Shown piece by piece: positions 8,848 through 18,535 of a stretch of DNA of 64,000 nucleotides (its first letter is position 1; the number at the start of each line of letters is the position of its first letter). The stretch covers positions 62,001-126,000 of the forward strand of contig NZ_QWLV01000009.1 in assembly GCF_003515075.1 (NCBI RefSeq). The letters are read 5' to 3'. A model generated the notes under the pieces. That model made no database searches and was not told the DNA's origin. It saw only the letters and a list, made by a program, of their open reading frames with translations. The translations under genes and the position numbers were made by a program. Source of the stretch: Sphingomonas gilva. GTDB taxonomy: Bacteria; Pseudomonadota; Alphaproteobacteria; Sphingomonadales; Sphingomonadaceae.

Positions 8848-9357
8848 GCCGCGCCAGCTGTCGAGCCGCGCGACGATGCGTGTCACCAGCGGAAACATCG
8901 CCGCGGAAAGCGCGACCTGCGCGCCGAGCGCGATAAAGGGCAGCCCCGCCGAAGGGCCGGGCCAGGCGATCACCGCGCCGCCCATGATCACACCGGCGAT
9001 CATCGCGGTCCCGATGATCCAGTCCTGCCGGAAATCACGCCACAACATGCGCCGGTCTACCATATCGAGCGCAAGGAAACACAGGGTCCACAGCAACATG
9101 GCGCTGCCCAGCGGCTGCCCGCTCAACAGATCGTCGAACAGGCCGAGCGGCACCGGCGCCCAGATGCGGAACAGCTCGGGGCGCAGCAGCCGCCAGCCGA
9201 GCAGCATGAGGAAACCGAAGGGCGGCAGCAACGGCATGACGAAGATGTGCGGAAAAATCGTCATGCACGATCCCGCCATGATCGAGACCGCGGGAATCCA
9301 CAGCGATCTGCCGGGCGTCGCGCTCCTGGCGATCGCGGTCGCGACGGGGCGCCTCAT
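8845..9357 (-). CDS. mreD: Rod shape-determining membrane protein MreD
   Basis: 170 aa, integral membrane protein with about five hydrophobic segments (for example IFVMPLLPPFGFLMLLGW, GTAMIAGVIMGGAVIAW). MreD is a component of the elongasome that joins MreC and the RodA-PBP2 synthase. It overlaps the mreC stop by four bases (9354-9357). Its TAG stop (8845-8847) lies in the terminal repeat of the adjacent palindromic element, so the insertion fixed the last codon; an ancestral C-terminus could have been slightly different. Confidence 0.9.
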   Translation of the reverse strand: MRRPVATAIARSATPGRSLWIPAVSIMAGSCMTIFPHIFVMPLLPPFGFLMLLGWRLLRPELFRIWAPVPLGLFDDLLSGQPLGSAMLLWTLCFLALDMVDRRMLWRDFRQDWIIGTAMIAGVIMGGAVIAWPGPSAGLPFIALGAQVALSAAMFPLVTRIVARLDSWRG

Positions 9358-10229
9358 GGCTCCTCCGCGCCCGCCGGCGCAGGTGGTGCGGCGAGGAAGA
9401 TCGGCTGGACGACGGCGAAATCGAGCCGATCCGGATGGGCAAAGGGCCGCGCCAGCGCGCTGTCTCCCAGTGGCCGCGTTACCTGCGCCACCGGCGTGCC
9501 CGGCGCGAACACGCCGCCCGCGCCCGATGTGACGAACTGGTCACCTGCGCGGAACGCGTTGACCCCGGTGGTGACGCCGCGGATCTCGACCAGCCCGTCG
9601 CCATGGCCATAGGCGAAGGCGGGCAGTCCGTCGCGCGCGCGGCGCACCGGAATGACGCTTTCGGGATCGGTCACCAACATCACCCGCGACACGTTGATCC
9701 CGGTTTCGACGACGCGGCCGACCAAGCCGTCCGGGCCGCGCACCGGCTGGCCGGGGAGCACGCCGTGGCGGCGGCCGGCGTTGAGCGTGCCGAAACGGCG
9801 CGTGCTGCTGCCGGTGGAGCTCACCAGTCGCGCGGTGACGATCGCATCGGTCGCGCCCTCCTGCAGCCGCACCAGCCGCCTGAGCCGCGCATTCTCATAG
9901 GCGAGCGAGCGCGCCTGGCGGACCAGCCGCTGCTCGGCGATCAGGCGGCGGCGGAGGTCGTCATTCTGGCTGCCGGCGCGGATATAGTCGCCGATCGCCT
10001 GCGGTATCGATCCGATCCCGCGCCGCGTACGGTCGGCGCCCGAGGATACCGGCATGAAGATCTCGGCCGCCGCGCTGCGCAATGCCGCGAAGGCGGGCGG
10101 GTCGAACTGCGAAAGCACGACCAGCAGCAGCCCCAGCGTGGCGCCGCCGATCGCCAGCACATAGGCGAGGAACAGGGAATATTGCGCCCGCCGCGAATGG
10201 CCGGGGCGCCGTTTCGCTGGCGGCGCCAT
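9354..10229 (-). CDS. mreC: Rod shape-determining protein MreC
   Basis: 291 aa. MreC is a periplasmic scaffold of the elongasome anchored by one N-terminal membrane helix (SLFLAYVLAIGGATLGLLLV). A coiled-coil follows (NDDLRRRLIAEQRLVRQARS, NARLRRLV), then the two beta domains typical of MreC (VSSTGSSTRRFGTLNAGRRHG, GLVGRVVETGINVSRVMLV, FVTSGAGGVFAPGTPVAQV). Length and order match the family. It lies 13 bp downstream of mreB and overlaps mreD. Confidence 0.95.
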   Translation of the reverse strand: MAPPAKRRPGHSRRAQYSLFLAYVLAIGGATLGLLLVVLSQFDPPAFAALRSAAAEIFMPVSSGADRTRRGIGSIPQAIGDYIRAGSQNDDLRRRLIAEQRLVRQARSLAYENARLRRLVRLQEGATDAIVTARLVSSTGSSTRRFGTLNAGRRHGVLPGQPVRGPDGLVGRVVETGINVSRVMLVTDPESVIPVRRARDGLPAFAYGHGDGLVEIRGVTTGVNAFRAGDQFVTSGAGGVFAPGTPVAQVTRPLGDSALARPFAHPDRLDFAVVQPIFLAAPPAPAGAEEP

Positions 10230-10242
10230 GCGCGCGTCCTTC

Positions 10243-11406
<1,164 letters not shown>

Positions 11407-11412
11407 TCACCC

Positions 11413-13233
11413 ATGTCAATACGCCGCCTGCCTGAACATCTGGTCAATCGCATCGCCGCGGGCGAGGTCGTCGAGCGTCCGGCGAGCGCGCTGAAGGAGC
11501 TGGTCGAGAACGCGATCGACGCGGGCGCACGCGATATTTCGGTGCGACTCGCAGGCGGCGGCGTCGACGGCATCGAAGTGATCGACGATGGCTGCGGGAT
11601 GAGCCGTGGCGAAATCGCGCTGGCGGTGGAGCGCCACGCCACCTCGAAGCTGCCCGACGACGCCATCGAAGCCGTTCAGACGCTTGGCTTTCGCGGCGAG
11701 GCGCTGCCCTCGATCGCCAGCGTCGCGCGCGTCACGATCGAAAGCCGCGTGCGCGGCGAGGAAGGCTGGCGGCTGGAGATCGACAATGGCGCGACGGCGG
11801 GGGAGGGGCCGGCGGCGATTCCGCCCGGCACCCGCGTGCGCGTCGCAGGCTTGTTCGAAAAGGTGCCCGCGCGCCGCAAGTTCCTCCGCTCGGCGCGCAG
11901 CGAATACGCCGCCTGCGTTGATGTCGTCCGCCGGCTGGCGATGGCGCGGCCCGACATCGCCTTCACGCTCGAGCATGACGGCCGGCGCAGCCTCTCGGTC
12001 CAGCGCGATGAAGGCCGCCCGGCGCGGGTGGCCGCGCTCACCGATCGGATGCTGATCGAGAACAGCGTCGCGATCGATTTCGCGCGCGAGGGGATATTGC
12101 TCGGCGGCGTCGCCGGGCTGCCGACCTTCAACCGCGGCGTCGCCGATCATCAATATCTCTTTGTCAACGGCCGGCCGGTGAAGGACCGGCTGCTGATGGG
12201 CGCGATCCGCGGCGCCTATGCCGAAATGCTCGCGCGCGATCGCCACGCGGTGGTGGCGCTGTTCCTGGAGGTGCCGGCCGACATGGTCGACGTCAACGTC
12301 CACCCCGCCAAGACCGAGGTGCGCTTCCGCGATCCCGGTCTGGTCCGCGGCCTGATCGTCTCGGGCCTGCGCCGCGCGCTCGACGAGGCCGGCCATCGCA
12401 GCGTGCAGCGACCGAGCGAAGCCGCGCTGGGGGCATGGCGCTCAAGCCCTCTTCCCTTCAGCGGAGAGGGTTGGGAGAGGGGCCTGTCCGCAGGCGCACA
12501 GCCTGGTGAGGCATCCTCCACCTCCATCCCCTCCCATGAATGGGATGGGCGCGAATATCTTGCGGCTGTTCAGGACCGTCACCCGACTTTCCTCACGCAA
12601 CCCCCACTCGGCCGCGCCGAAGCCGCCGCGCAGCCCGTCCCCGAAACCGCCAGCCACCCGCTCGGCGTGGCGCGGGGCCAGATCGCCAGGACCTACATCG
12701 TCGCCGAGGCTGAGGACGGCCTCGTCATCGTCGATCAGCACGCCGCGCACGAACGCCTCGTCCTCGAACGGATGCGCCGTGCGCTGTCGGACGGCGGCGT
12801 GCGCAGCCAGGCACTGCTCCTGCCCGAAGTGGTCGAGCTCGAAGAGACCGCCTGCGACCGGCTCGAGGCGCGCGCCGCCGAGCTCGCCGAGCTGGGGCTC
12901 GAGCTCGAACGCTTCGGCGCCCGCGCGATGCTCGTCCGCGCCGTGCCCGCCTTGCTGGGGCAGGGCGAGGTGCAGGGCCTCGTGACCGATCTCGCCGACG
13001 AGATCGCCGCCTATGACGAGGCGCTGAGCCTCAAGGAACGTCTCGATCACGTCGCCGCGACCATGGCCTGCCACGGCTCGGTCCGCGCCGGCCGCATCCT
13101 TTCGGTCACCGAAATGAACGCGCTCCTGCGCGAAATGGAGGTCACGCCGCATTCCGGCCAGTGCAACCACGGCCGCCCCACCTGGGTGAAGCTGGCGCAC
13201 GGCGATATCGAGAAGCTGTTCGGGCGGAAGTGA
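11413..13233 (+). CDS. mutL: DNA mismatch repair protein MutL
   Basis: 606 aa from ATG 11413 (MSIRRLPEHLVNRIAAGEVV). The N-terminal GHKL ATPase shows ELVENAIDAGA, DDGCGM and TLGFRGEALPSI. The C-terminal domain carries DQHAAHERLVLE, matching the DQHA(X)2E(X)4E metal motif of nicking MutLs, and QCNHGRPTW, like the zinc-binding C(P/N)HGRP motif. It should nick the nascent strand downstream of MutS. The linker at about residues 344-379 is encoded by a palindromic repeat (12444-12549; SSPLPFSGEGWERG) read in frame, which adds foreign-looking residues between the two domains. Confidence 0.97.
   Translation: MSIRRLPEHLVNRIAAGEVVERPASALKELVENAIDAGARDISVRLAGGGVDGIEVIDDGCGMSRGEIALAVERHATSKLPDDAIEAVQTLGFRGEALPSIASVARVTIESRVRGEEGWRLEIDNGATAGEGPAAIPPGTRVRVAGLFEKVPARRKFLRSARSEYAACVDVVRRLAMARPDIAFTLEHDGRRSLSVQRDEGRPARVAALTDRMLIENSVAIDFAREGILLGGVAGLPTFNRGVADHQYLFVNGRPVKDRLLMGAIRGAYAEMLARDRHAVVALFLEVPADMVDVNVHPAKTEVRFRDPGLVRGLIVSGLRRALDEAGHRSVQRPSEAALGAWRSSPLPFSGEGWERGLSAGAQPGEASSTSIPSHEWDGREYLAAVQDRHPTFLTQPPLGRAEAAAQPVPETASHPLGVARGQIARTYIVAEAEDGLVIVDQHAAHERLVLERMRRALSDGGVRSQALLLPEVVELEETACDRLEARAAELAELGLELERFGARAMLVRAVPALLGQGEVQGLVTDLADEIAAYDEALSLKERLDHVAATMACHGSVRAGRILSVTEMNALLREMEVTPHSGQCNHGRPTWVKLAHGDIEKLFGRK
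12444..12549 (+). repeat. Palindromic repeat inside the mutL coding sequence
   Basis: The segment has self-complementary blocks, CCCTCTTCCC...GGGAGAGGGG and CCCATGAATGGG, resembling the intergenic palindromic repeats of this genome. It is in frame and encodes the MutL linker (SPLPFSGEGWERG...). Boundaries approximate. Confidence 0.6.
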
Positions 13234-13240
13234 GGGGCAG

Positions 13241-13666
13241 ATGACCATGTAGCAGATATCCGTCATCACGTTGGGGATAGCCGACCTGGGGCGGTCCAGG
13301 CGCTTCTACGCGGAGGGCTTCGGCTGGGCGTCGATCTTCGAGAATGAAGAGATCGCATTTTATCAGATGAACGGCTTCGTGCTCGGCACCTGGCTTCAAG
13401 GCGGGCTGGAGGGCGATATGCAGGTCGCCGGGCTTCGCCGCCCGGGCGCCTTCGCTCTCGCGCACAATGTGGGCGGGAAGGAGGAGGTGCAGGTCCTGAT
13501 CGACCGGCTGGCCGGCGCCGGCGGGCGCATCCTGCGCAAAGGCGACGCGCCGCCGCATGGCGGCTTTCGCGGCTATGTCGCTGATCCTGACGATCACGCC
13601 TGGGAGATCGCCTGGAACCCGGCCTGGAGGATCGACGAACGCGGCTTGGTGACCTTCGGCATCTAG
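13241..13666 (+). pseudogene. VOC (glyoxalase-like) family protein with nonsense codon 4
   Basis: The coding frame of a VOC-superfamily protein starts at 13241 with ATG ACC ATG then TAG (13250-13252), and continues QISVITLGIADLGRSRRFYAEGFGW. VOC proteins commonly begin exactly there, so the TAG probably replaced a sense codon such as AAG. A good Shine-Dalgarno (GAGGGG) precedes 13241. Downstream translation could restart at TTG 13271, giving 131 aa but losing the first beta strand. The rest is intact to GFRGYVADPDDHAWEIAWNP. It follows mutL by 7 bp. Without the stop it would be a small metal-dependent dioxygenase/isomerase-fold protein of unknown substrate. Confidence 0.7.
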
Positions 13667-13753
13667 CGGTTTTGAAGGCGGGCCCCCGCGCGCGCTTCCG
13701 CCCCGCCGTTCATCTGCGCGCAACCAATTGCGCCGCCACGCATTATCGCCCCT

Positions 13754-13831
13754 ATGAAACAGATCGTCCCGCTCATCCTTGCGCTCATCCCGCTGGCCGC
13801 CGTCGTCAGCGCCTGCGTCGTCGCGCCCTGA
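13754..13831 (+). CDS. Possible 25-aa lipoprotein-like peptide
   Basis: ATG 13754 opens a 25-codon frame reading MKQIVPLILALIPLAAVVSA followed by CVVAP: a basic N-terminus, a hydrophobic stretch and a Cys preceded by VVSA, similar to a lipobox. It would be a minimal exported lipopeptide, like entericidin-type peptides. There is no strong Shine-Dalgarno sequence, and it could be chance. Confidence 0.35.
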   Translation: MKQIVPLILALIPLAAVVSACVVAP

Positions 13832-13840
13832 GGAAGAACC

Positions 13841-14809
13841 TCAGACCACCTTGACGATGCTGTAGAGCATGACCTGCCCGCCGATGCCGAATTTCAGCGT
13901 CACGCCCGACGTCCCGTAGTAACCGAGCACCGGGCATAGCAGCATCGCGGGGCCGACCGCCGGTCCGCCGAACCCCAATAATCCGCCCTCCATCCCGGCG
14001 CCGAACCCACCGCCTGCAGATGCGACAGCGAAATTGGCGTTGCCCGCTTCGGTCATGGTATAGCGGCTGACGATCATCGGCCTGCCGATATAGCGGTTGA
14101 TCGGATTGGGGATCAGCACGCCTCCGGTCACGCTGGTCAGCGGAACCCCGAATGCCTGCAGATAGTCGCCGATGCCGAAGCCGACGCCTTTGGCCAGCAT
14201 TTCGAGCACGTCGATCGCCTTGGCGAGATCCTTGCTCGCGAACGGATTGAGCGCTTGCAGGGTCTTGAGTCCCTTGATGAGCGCAACCGGATCGAGGCTG
14301 TAGCCGACGCCGGCTCCCGCGCCGTAGACGATGAACTTCTTCTCGTCCGGCGGGGTCACCTCGACCGCCACCGACCCGATCAGCCCCACCTCGCCTAGCC
14401 CGGAGGACCACATATTGGTCACCTGCCACGTTCCCGGAATACGAACATGGGTCCGGTTGGGCGGGATCGGCGGCCGGTCGGGCTCGGGTGAGGGAGGTAT
14501 GCCGGAAGACAATAGGTTGAGCATCTTCAGCGTATTGCCGCCCGGATCGACCACGCCGTCGATGTTGCGGAAGCGGCCCTTGCTCTTCCAGTGACGCTGG
14601 AAATCCCAGATTGCGTCGGTCAGAAAGCGAGGGCAGGCGCCCGTGCTCCCCGTCAGGGGCGGCGCGCCCCAGCTCTGCTGCTTCCCGCCATCTCCGTCGG
14701 CGATGCTGCTGAGCAGATCGATGACCTTGCGTTGGTCATCGGCATGGTTGAGGACGTTTTGCGCGTTATAACGAAGGCCGACCGGGCCGGCGAGCTGAAC
14801 ATGGGCCAC
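13841..14809 (-). CDS. Hypothetical protein with peptidoglycan-binding-like N-terminus
   Basis: 322 aa. The N-terminal third (LRYNAQNVLNHADDQRKVID, AIWDFQRHWK, IDGVVDPGGNTLKMLN) resembles the DFQR...DGRVDPGG.TL..LN pattern of peptidoglycan-binding-like modules in secreted or type VI-associated proteins. A short Pro-rich linker (GIPPSPEPDRPPIPPNRTH) leads to a C-terminal part rich in Gly and hydrophobic residues (GAGAGVGYSL, GGGFGAGMEGGLLGFGGPAVG). There is no classical signal peptide. No T6SS gene or immunity partner is nearby. Function unknown; an effector-like or surface role is only a possibility. Confidence 0.75.
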   Translation of the reverse strand: MAHVQLAGPVGLRYNAQNVLNHADDQRKVIDLLSSIADGDGGKQQSWGAPPLTGSTGACPRFLTDAIWDFQRHWKSKGRFRNIDGVVDPGGNTLKMLNLLSSGIPPSPEPDRPPIPPNRTHVRIPGTWQVTNMWSSGLGEVGLIGSVAVEVTPPDEKKFIVYGAGAGVGYSLDPVALIKGLKTLQALNPFASKDLAKAIDVLEMLAKGVGFGIGDYLQAFGVPLTSVTGGVLIPNPINRYIGRPMIVSRYTMTEAGNANFAVASAGGGFGAGMEGGLLGFGGPAVGPAMLLCPVLGYYGTSGVTLKFGIGGQVMLYSIVKVV

Positions 14810-14918
14810 GTGATCCCCCTGAAAACAGGTGCAATGGATACATGCGGCCCGAGTCGAATGGCGGCGATTTTACAACCCCGGCGGCTTCGCGACAAGCAAT
14901 GGCGACCGGCCCATACAG

Positions 14919-14952
14919 AAAGGGCCGCCCGGATCGCTCCGGACGGCCCTTG
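14919..14952 (-). terminator. Rho-independent terminator of rpsF-rpsR-rplI
   Basis: Downstream of rplI on the minus strand, GGGCCGTCCGGA pairs with TCCGGGCGGCCC across a short loop and is followed by TTTCTGT. Confidence 0.8.
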
Positions 14953-14971
14953 ATCTTGATCAGCGCTCGGA

Positions 14972-15583
14972 TCAGGCCTTGTCGGCCTCTTCCTCGCCTT
15001 CCGTCTCGCCGCGCGCCGGCGCCTCGGCGGTCGCGCCGGGCTCGGCGTTGGGATCATAGTCCTCGGTGAAGCCCGCTTCGTCCTTCTCGAACATCGCGGC
15101 CATCACGTCGACGCCCTGTTCCTGCATCTCGGCCTCCTCGGGCGAGCGGGCGACGTTGACCTTGACGGTCACCGAAACCTCGGGATGCAGCGCGACCTTG
15201 ACGGTGTACATGCCGATCGCCTTGATCGGCTTGTCGAGCACCACCTGGCTCTTGGTCACCTTCTTGCCTTCGGCCTCGAGCGCCTCGACCAGGTCGCGCA
15301 CCGCGACCGAGCCGTAGAGCTGGCCGGTGTTGGAGGCCTGGCGGATCAGGGTCACCTGCGTGCCCTCGATGCCCTTGGCGTCCTTCTCGGCCTCGCCGCG
15401 GCGGTTGGCGTTCTCCGCCTCGATCCGTTCGCGGTTGGCTTCGAACACCTTGCGGTTGGCTTCGTTGGCGCGCAGCGCCTTCTTGTTGGGCAGCAGATAG
15501 TTGCGGGCGAAGCCGGGCTTCACCGAAACCACATCGCCGATGGCGCCGAGCTTCTCGACGCGTTCGAGCAGGATCACGTCCAT
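14972..15583 (-). CDS. rplI: 50S ribosomal protein L9
   Basis: 203 aa. N-terminal signature MDVILLERVEKLGAIGDVV followed by KPGFARNYLLPNKKAL is diagnostic for L9, which binds 23S rRNA near the L1 stalk. The protein is about 50 residues longer than E. coli L9; the excess is an acidic C-terminal tail (EEAEMQEQGVDVMAAMFEKD then Glu/Ala-rich), a common alphaproteobacterial variation. Third gene of the rpsF-rpsR-rplI operon, 14 bp after rpsR and ended by a strong hairpin terminator. Confidence 0.98.
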   Translation of the reverse strand: MDVILLERVEKLGAIGDVVSVKPGFARNYLLPNKKALRANEANRKVFEANRERIEAENANRRGEAEKDAKGIEGTQVTLIRQASNTGQLYGSVAVRDLVEALEAEGKKVTKSQVVLDKPIKAIGMYTVKVALHPEVSVTVKVNVARSPEEAEMQEQGVDVMAAMFEKDEAGFTEDYDPNAEPGATAEAPARGETEGEEEADKA

Positions 15584-15597
15584 GTGCGTGGTCTCCC

Positions 15598-15822
15598 TTA
15601 CTTCACGAGGTAGGGCAGCAGGCCCAGATGGCGCGCGCGCTTGATCGCCTGGGCGAGCTCGCGCTGCTTCTTGGCCGAGACCGAGGTGATGCGCGACGGC
15701 ACGATCTTGCCGCGCTCGGACACGAAGCCCTGCAGCAGGCGCACGTCCTTGTAATCGATCCGGGGCGCATCCTTCGCGGAGAAGGGGCAGCTCTTGCGGC
15801 GGCGGAAAAACGGGCGGGCCAT
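15598..15822 (-). CDS. rpsR: 30S ribosomal protein S18
   Basis: 74 aa, normal length. Shows [50 protein letters not shown] and [10 protein letters not shown], all typical of S18, which pairs with S6 on the 30S platform. Its ATG shares one base with the rpsF stop (TGATG at 15822), implying coupling. Confidence 0.98.
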   Translation of the reverse strand: MARPFFRRRKSCPFSAKDAPRIDYKDVRLLQGFVSERGKIVPSRITSVSAKKQRELAQAIKRARHLGLLPYLVK

Positions 15823-16226
15823 CAGTTCAGCTCCTCGTCACGGTCGCGGCGGGGACGACCGCCCTCGCGGCCGCCTTCGCGGTCGCCGCGGCGGCTGTCG
15901 CGCTCGTTCTTGCGCATCATCACCGACGGGCCCTGCTCATGCGCATCGACGCGCACGGTCATGAAGCGGATGATGTCCTCGTTGATCAGCGTCTGGCGCT
16001 CGAGCTCGGCGATGACCGCGCCGGGCGCGTCGATCTCGAGCATCACATAATGCGCCTTGCGGTTCTTGGCGATCTTGTAGGCGAGACCGCGCAGACCCCA
16101 GGTCTCGGTCTTGACGACCTTGCCCTCGTTCTTCTCGACGATCTCGGTGGCGGCTTGCGCCAGAGCGTCCACTTGCGCCTGCGCCAAGTCCTGGCGCGCA
16201 AGGAACACGTGCTCGTAAAGAGCCAT
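15822..16226 (-). CDS. rpsF: 30S ribosomal protein S6
   Basis: 134 aa. Begins [20 protein letters not shown] and contains [20 protein letters not shown] and [11 protein letters not shown], the S6 core; the last about 30 residues are an Arg/Gly/Asp-rich tail (DRRGDREGG). S6 forms a heterodimer with S18. First gene of the operon; the upstream 160 bp should contain the promoter. A Shine-Dalgarno-like GAAGGTAAG precedes the start. Confidence 0.98.
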   Translation of the reverse strand: MALYEHVFLARQDLAQAQVDALAQAATEIVEKNEGKVVKTETWGLRGLAYKIAKNRKAHYVMLEIDAPGAVIAELERQTLINEDIIRFMTVRVDAHEQGPSVMMRKNERDSRRGDREGGREGGRPRRDRDEELN

Positions 16227-16386
16227 GTGTCTTACCTTCTCTTGGCCGATCGCTGACGCCGCACCATGCGAACGCCCCTCCGGCTGTCGTCTTCAAGTCA
16301 GACGGGGCGGAAAAGGATGAACCCTCCGCCCCGATGCCGCCGCCCCTGTCACAGAGGGGCCGGGAAATCAAGCCCCGGTGGACGCG

Positions 16387-17358
16387 TCAGGCCGGCTTGG
16401 CGGTCCACCGGATGAACAGCTCAGGCCACAGGCTGGCGGGCTCGCTCGCGGGCAGGCGCACGCCGAAGCCGTGCCCGCCATGCGGCATGAAATGCGCGCT
16501 GACCGGCACCTTGGCGGCGCGCGCCGCGGCGAAGCTGTCGATGCTGTTCTGGACGGGCACGACGGTGTCGTCGGTCGTGTGGAGCAGGAACAGCGGCGGC
16601 GTGCCGGCACCGATGTTGCGCTCGACCGCGTAGCGCGCCTGCATCTCGGGGTCGGGCGAGGGGCCGAGCAGCATCGCGCGCGATCCGGCATGGCTGCGGC
16701 CGGGATCGACGTTCGACACGGCGTAGATCAGGCCGGCGAAGGCGGGACGCGCCGACTGGCGATCGTCGGCGTCGATGGGCTTGTAAACCTTGGCGGCATG
16801 CTGCGTCGCCAGCGATCCGGCGAGGTGGCCGCCCGCCGAAAAGCCGATGACGCCCAGCCTGTCCGGATCGATGCCGAAGCGCCGCGCGCCGTGGCGAACG
16901 ACGCGCATCGCGCGTTGCGCGTCGGCCAGCGGCGTATTGGCGCGGTCGCGCCACCCCTCGTTCGGCAACCGGTAGCGGAGCACGAAGGCGGTGATCCCCG
17001 CGGCGTTCAGCACGCGCGCGACGTCCATGCCTTCGTTCCGCAGGGAGATGAACTCATAGCCGCCGCCCGGGATCACCAGCACGCCGCGCCCGTCCGGCTT
17101 CGCAGGGCGGAACACGCCGATATCGGGGCGCGCCACCCCGCGCATCGCCAGGTCGCGATACTCGCCCGGCTTGCCCGTCACTTGGGCGTTGAGCGCGGGA
17201 AGCTCCTCGGGCGCGCCCGGCGGGCGGCCCGGCCACAGCGCGATATGCTCGGCCGGCGGCCAGCTCGGCAGCTCGTCGGCTGCGGCCTGGGCGAGCGTGG
17301 GCGCGGCGAGCGCGCCCAGCGGCAGGGCGAGCAGGTCGCGGCGGCCGAGCTCGATCAT
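16387..17358 (-). CDS. Secreted alpha/beta hydrolase, esterase of the acetyl-xylan-esterase-like type
   Basis: 323 aa from ATG 17358 (MIELGRRDLLALPLGALAAP), an export signal with an RRDLL motif suggesting the Tat route and cleavage after TLAQA. The hydrolase fold shows an oxyanion region VLVIPGGGYEFIS, the nucleophile GFSAGGHLAGS, an acid in HTTDDTVVP and the His in MPHGGHGFG. This family deacetylates carbohydrates or small esters; the substrate is unknown. Its start overlaps the stop of the deoxyhypusine-synthase-like gene (17355-17358), so it is a downstream member of the polyamine operon, although its chemistry has no obvious polyamine link. Confidence 0.9.
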   Translation of the reverse strand: MIELGRRDLLALPLGALAAPTLAQAAADELPSWPPAEHIALWPGRPPGAPEELPALNAQVTGKPGEYRDLAMRGVARPDIGVFRPAKPDGRGVLVIPGGGYEFISLRNEGMDVARVLNAAGITAFVLRYRLPNEGWRDRANTPLADAQRAMRVVRHGARRFGIDPDRLGVIGFSAGGHLAGSLATQHAAKVYKPIDADDRQSARPAFAGLIYAVSNVDPGRSHAGSRAMLLGPSPDPEMQARYAVERNIGAGTPPLFLLHTTDDTVVPVQNSIDSFAAARAAKVPVSAHFMPHGGHGFGVRLPASEPASLWPELFIRWTAKPA

Positions 17359-18407
17359 TGGAAGATCGACGCCCATTTGCGCTTGGCGCGCGTCTTCCAG
17401 TGGCCGCGATGATAGGCGTCGCTGGCCAGCAGCGGCATCACCGATCCGGCCTCCGCGAACACCATCTGCTCGATCGCGGTCGAGACCTTGCCCCACGACG
17501 CCGCCTCCTGCAGCGTCGAGGAGGAGCAGGCGCCGTCGCGCACGTCGGCGACGGTGATCTGCACCGCGTATTTGTGCACCGCGACGTCCTCATGGCCCAG
17601 GATTTCGGCGCAGACGACCGTGTCCTGGATGAAGTTCTTGGGCACGCCGCCGCCGATCATCAGCAGGCCGGTTTCGCCCGCCTTGATCTTGATGTCGGTC
17701 AGCTCGCGGAAATCGGCGATCGCGTCGATGGTGAGGTAGGGCTTGCCCGCCTTCATCGCATCGACCTGGTGCTTGACCAGCCCGAAGCCCGCCGACGAAT
17801 CGACGAACGCCGGGCAGAAGATCGGCACGTCATGCTCATAGGCGAGCTTGACGAGGCTGTTCTCCTTCTTGCCGTGCTCGACGAGATATTTGCCCATCTC
17901 GCGGATGAAGGCGCGGCTCGAATAGGCCCTGGGCTCGAGCGAATTCGCGATCTTGTTGATCGTGAAGTCGCAGTCCTGCAGCTGCTCCTCGTCGATATAG
18001 GTGTCGTAGATGCGATCGATATAGAGCGAGCGCAGCGTATCGTCGTCGGGCACTTCGAGCGCCTGGTAATGCTTGTGGCCAAGCCCTTCGAAGAAATCCA
18101 TGTCGACGATGGTCGCGCCGGTGGCGACGATGCAGTCGACCATGTTGCTCTTCACCAGCTCGGCATAGAGGTCCATGCAGCCGCCCGCCGAGGTCGAGCC
18201 CGCGATCACCAGGCAGATGGTGCAATCGGGATCGGCCAGCATCTGGTTGTAGATCTCGGTCGCGCGGCCCAGGTCGCGGCTGGTGAAGCTCATCTTCTTC
18301 ATCGCATCGACGATCGGCCGCGCGTCGAAGCTCTTGATGTCGATATGCTCGACCTTGGTGGAGAGCAGCTCCGCCTTGCGGGTGTCGTTGACGGGGGTGT
18401 CGGTCAT
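17355..18407 (-). CDS. Deoxyhypusine synthase-like protein, probable homospermidine-forming enzyme
   Basis: 350 aa. Strong deoxyhypusine-synthase-family features: VIAGSTSAGGCMDLYAELV, VATGATIVDMDFFEG, FCPAFVDSSAGFGLV, LLMIGGGVPKNFIQDT and EAASWGKVS, whose Lys aligns with the catalytic Lys that forms the butylimine in eukaryotic DHS. Bacteria lack eIF5A, so the protein substrate is absent; bacterial homologues have been linked to homospermidine synthesis. Here it follows an ornithine decarboxylase, which makes putrescine, so transfer of an aminobutyl group to putrescine is the most plausible job. NAD-dependent and cytoplasmic. Which polyamine is made is inference. Confidence 0.9.
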   Translation of the reverse strand: MTDTPVNDTRKAELLSTKVEHIDIKSFDARPIVDAMKKMSFTSRDLGRATEIYNQMLADPDCTICLVIAGSTSAGGCMDLYAELVKSNMVDCIVATGATIVDMDFFEGLGHKHYQALEVPDDDTLRSLYIDRIYDTYIDEEQLQDCDFTINKIANSLEPRAYSSRAFIREMGKYLVEHGKKENSLVKLAYEHDVPIFCPAFVDSSAGFGLVKHQVDAMKAGKPYLTIDAIADFRELTDIKIKAGETGLLMIGGGVPKNFIQDTVVCAEILGHEDVAVHKYAVQITVADVRDGACSSSTLQEAASWGKVSTAIEQMVFAEAGSVMPLLASDAYHRGHWKTRAKRKWASIFQ

Positions 18408-18426
18408 CTCATGTCCTTAGGAATTG

Positions 18427-18515
18427 CGTCGCCCCCGCGCAGGCGGGGGCCTCGGTCGGCAAGGGCGGGCGTCGGTATGCCACAACGCAGCGGCCCCTGC
18501 CTGCGCCGGGGCGAC
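18427..18515. repeat. Palindromic intergenic repeat, family A copy 1
   Basis: Arms GTCGCCCCCGCGCAGGCGGG... and ...CCCCTGCCTGCGCCGGGGCGAC form a long hairpin; the loop holds TCGGCAAGGGCGGG and TATGCCACAA, shared with copies at 39798 and 43828. It lies between the ornithine decarboxylase and the DHS-like gene and could modulate read-through. Confidence 0.8.
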
Positions 18516-18535
18516 GTCATATTGAAAATAGGCCG

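Noticed and set aside
16227..16386. Possible ribosomal-protein autoregulatory leader before rpsF
   Set aside because: GC-rich inverted stretches exist but I could not match a known S6:S18 structure with confidence.
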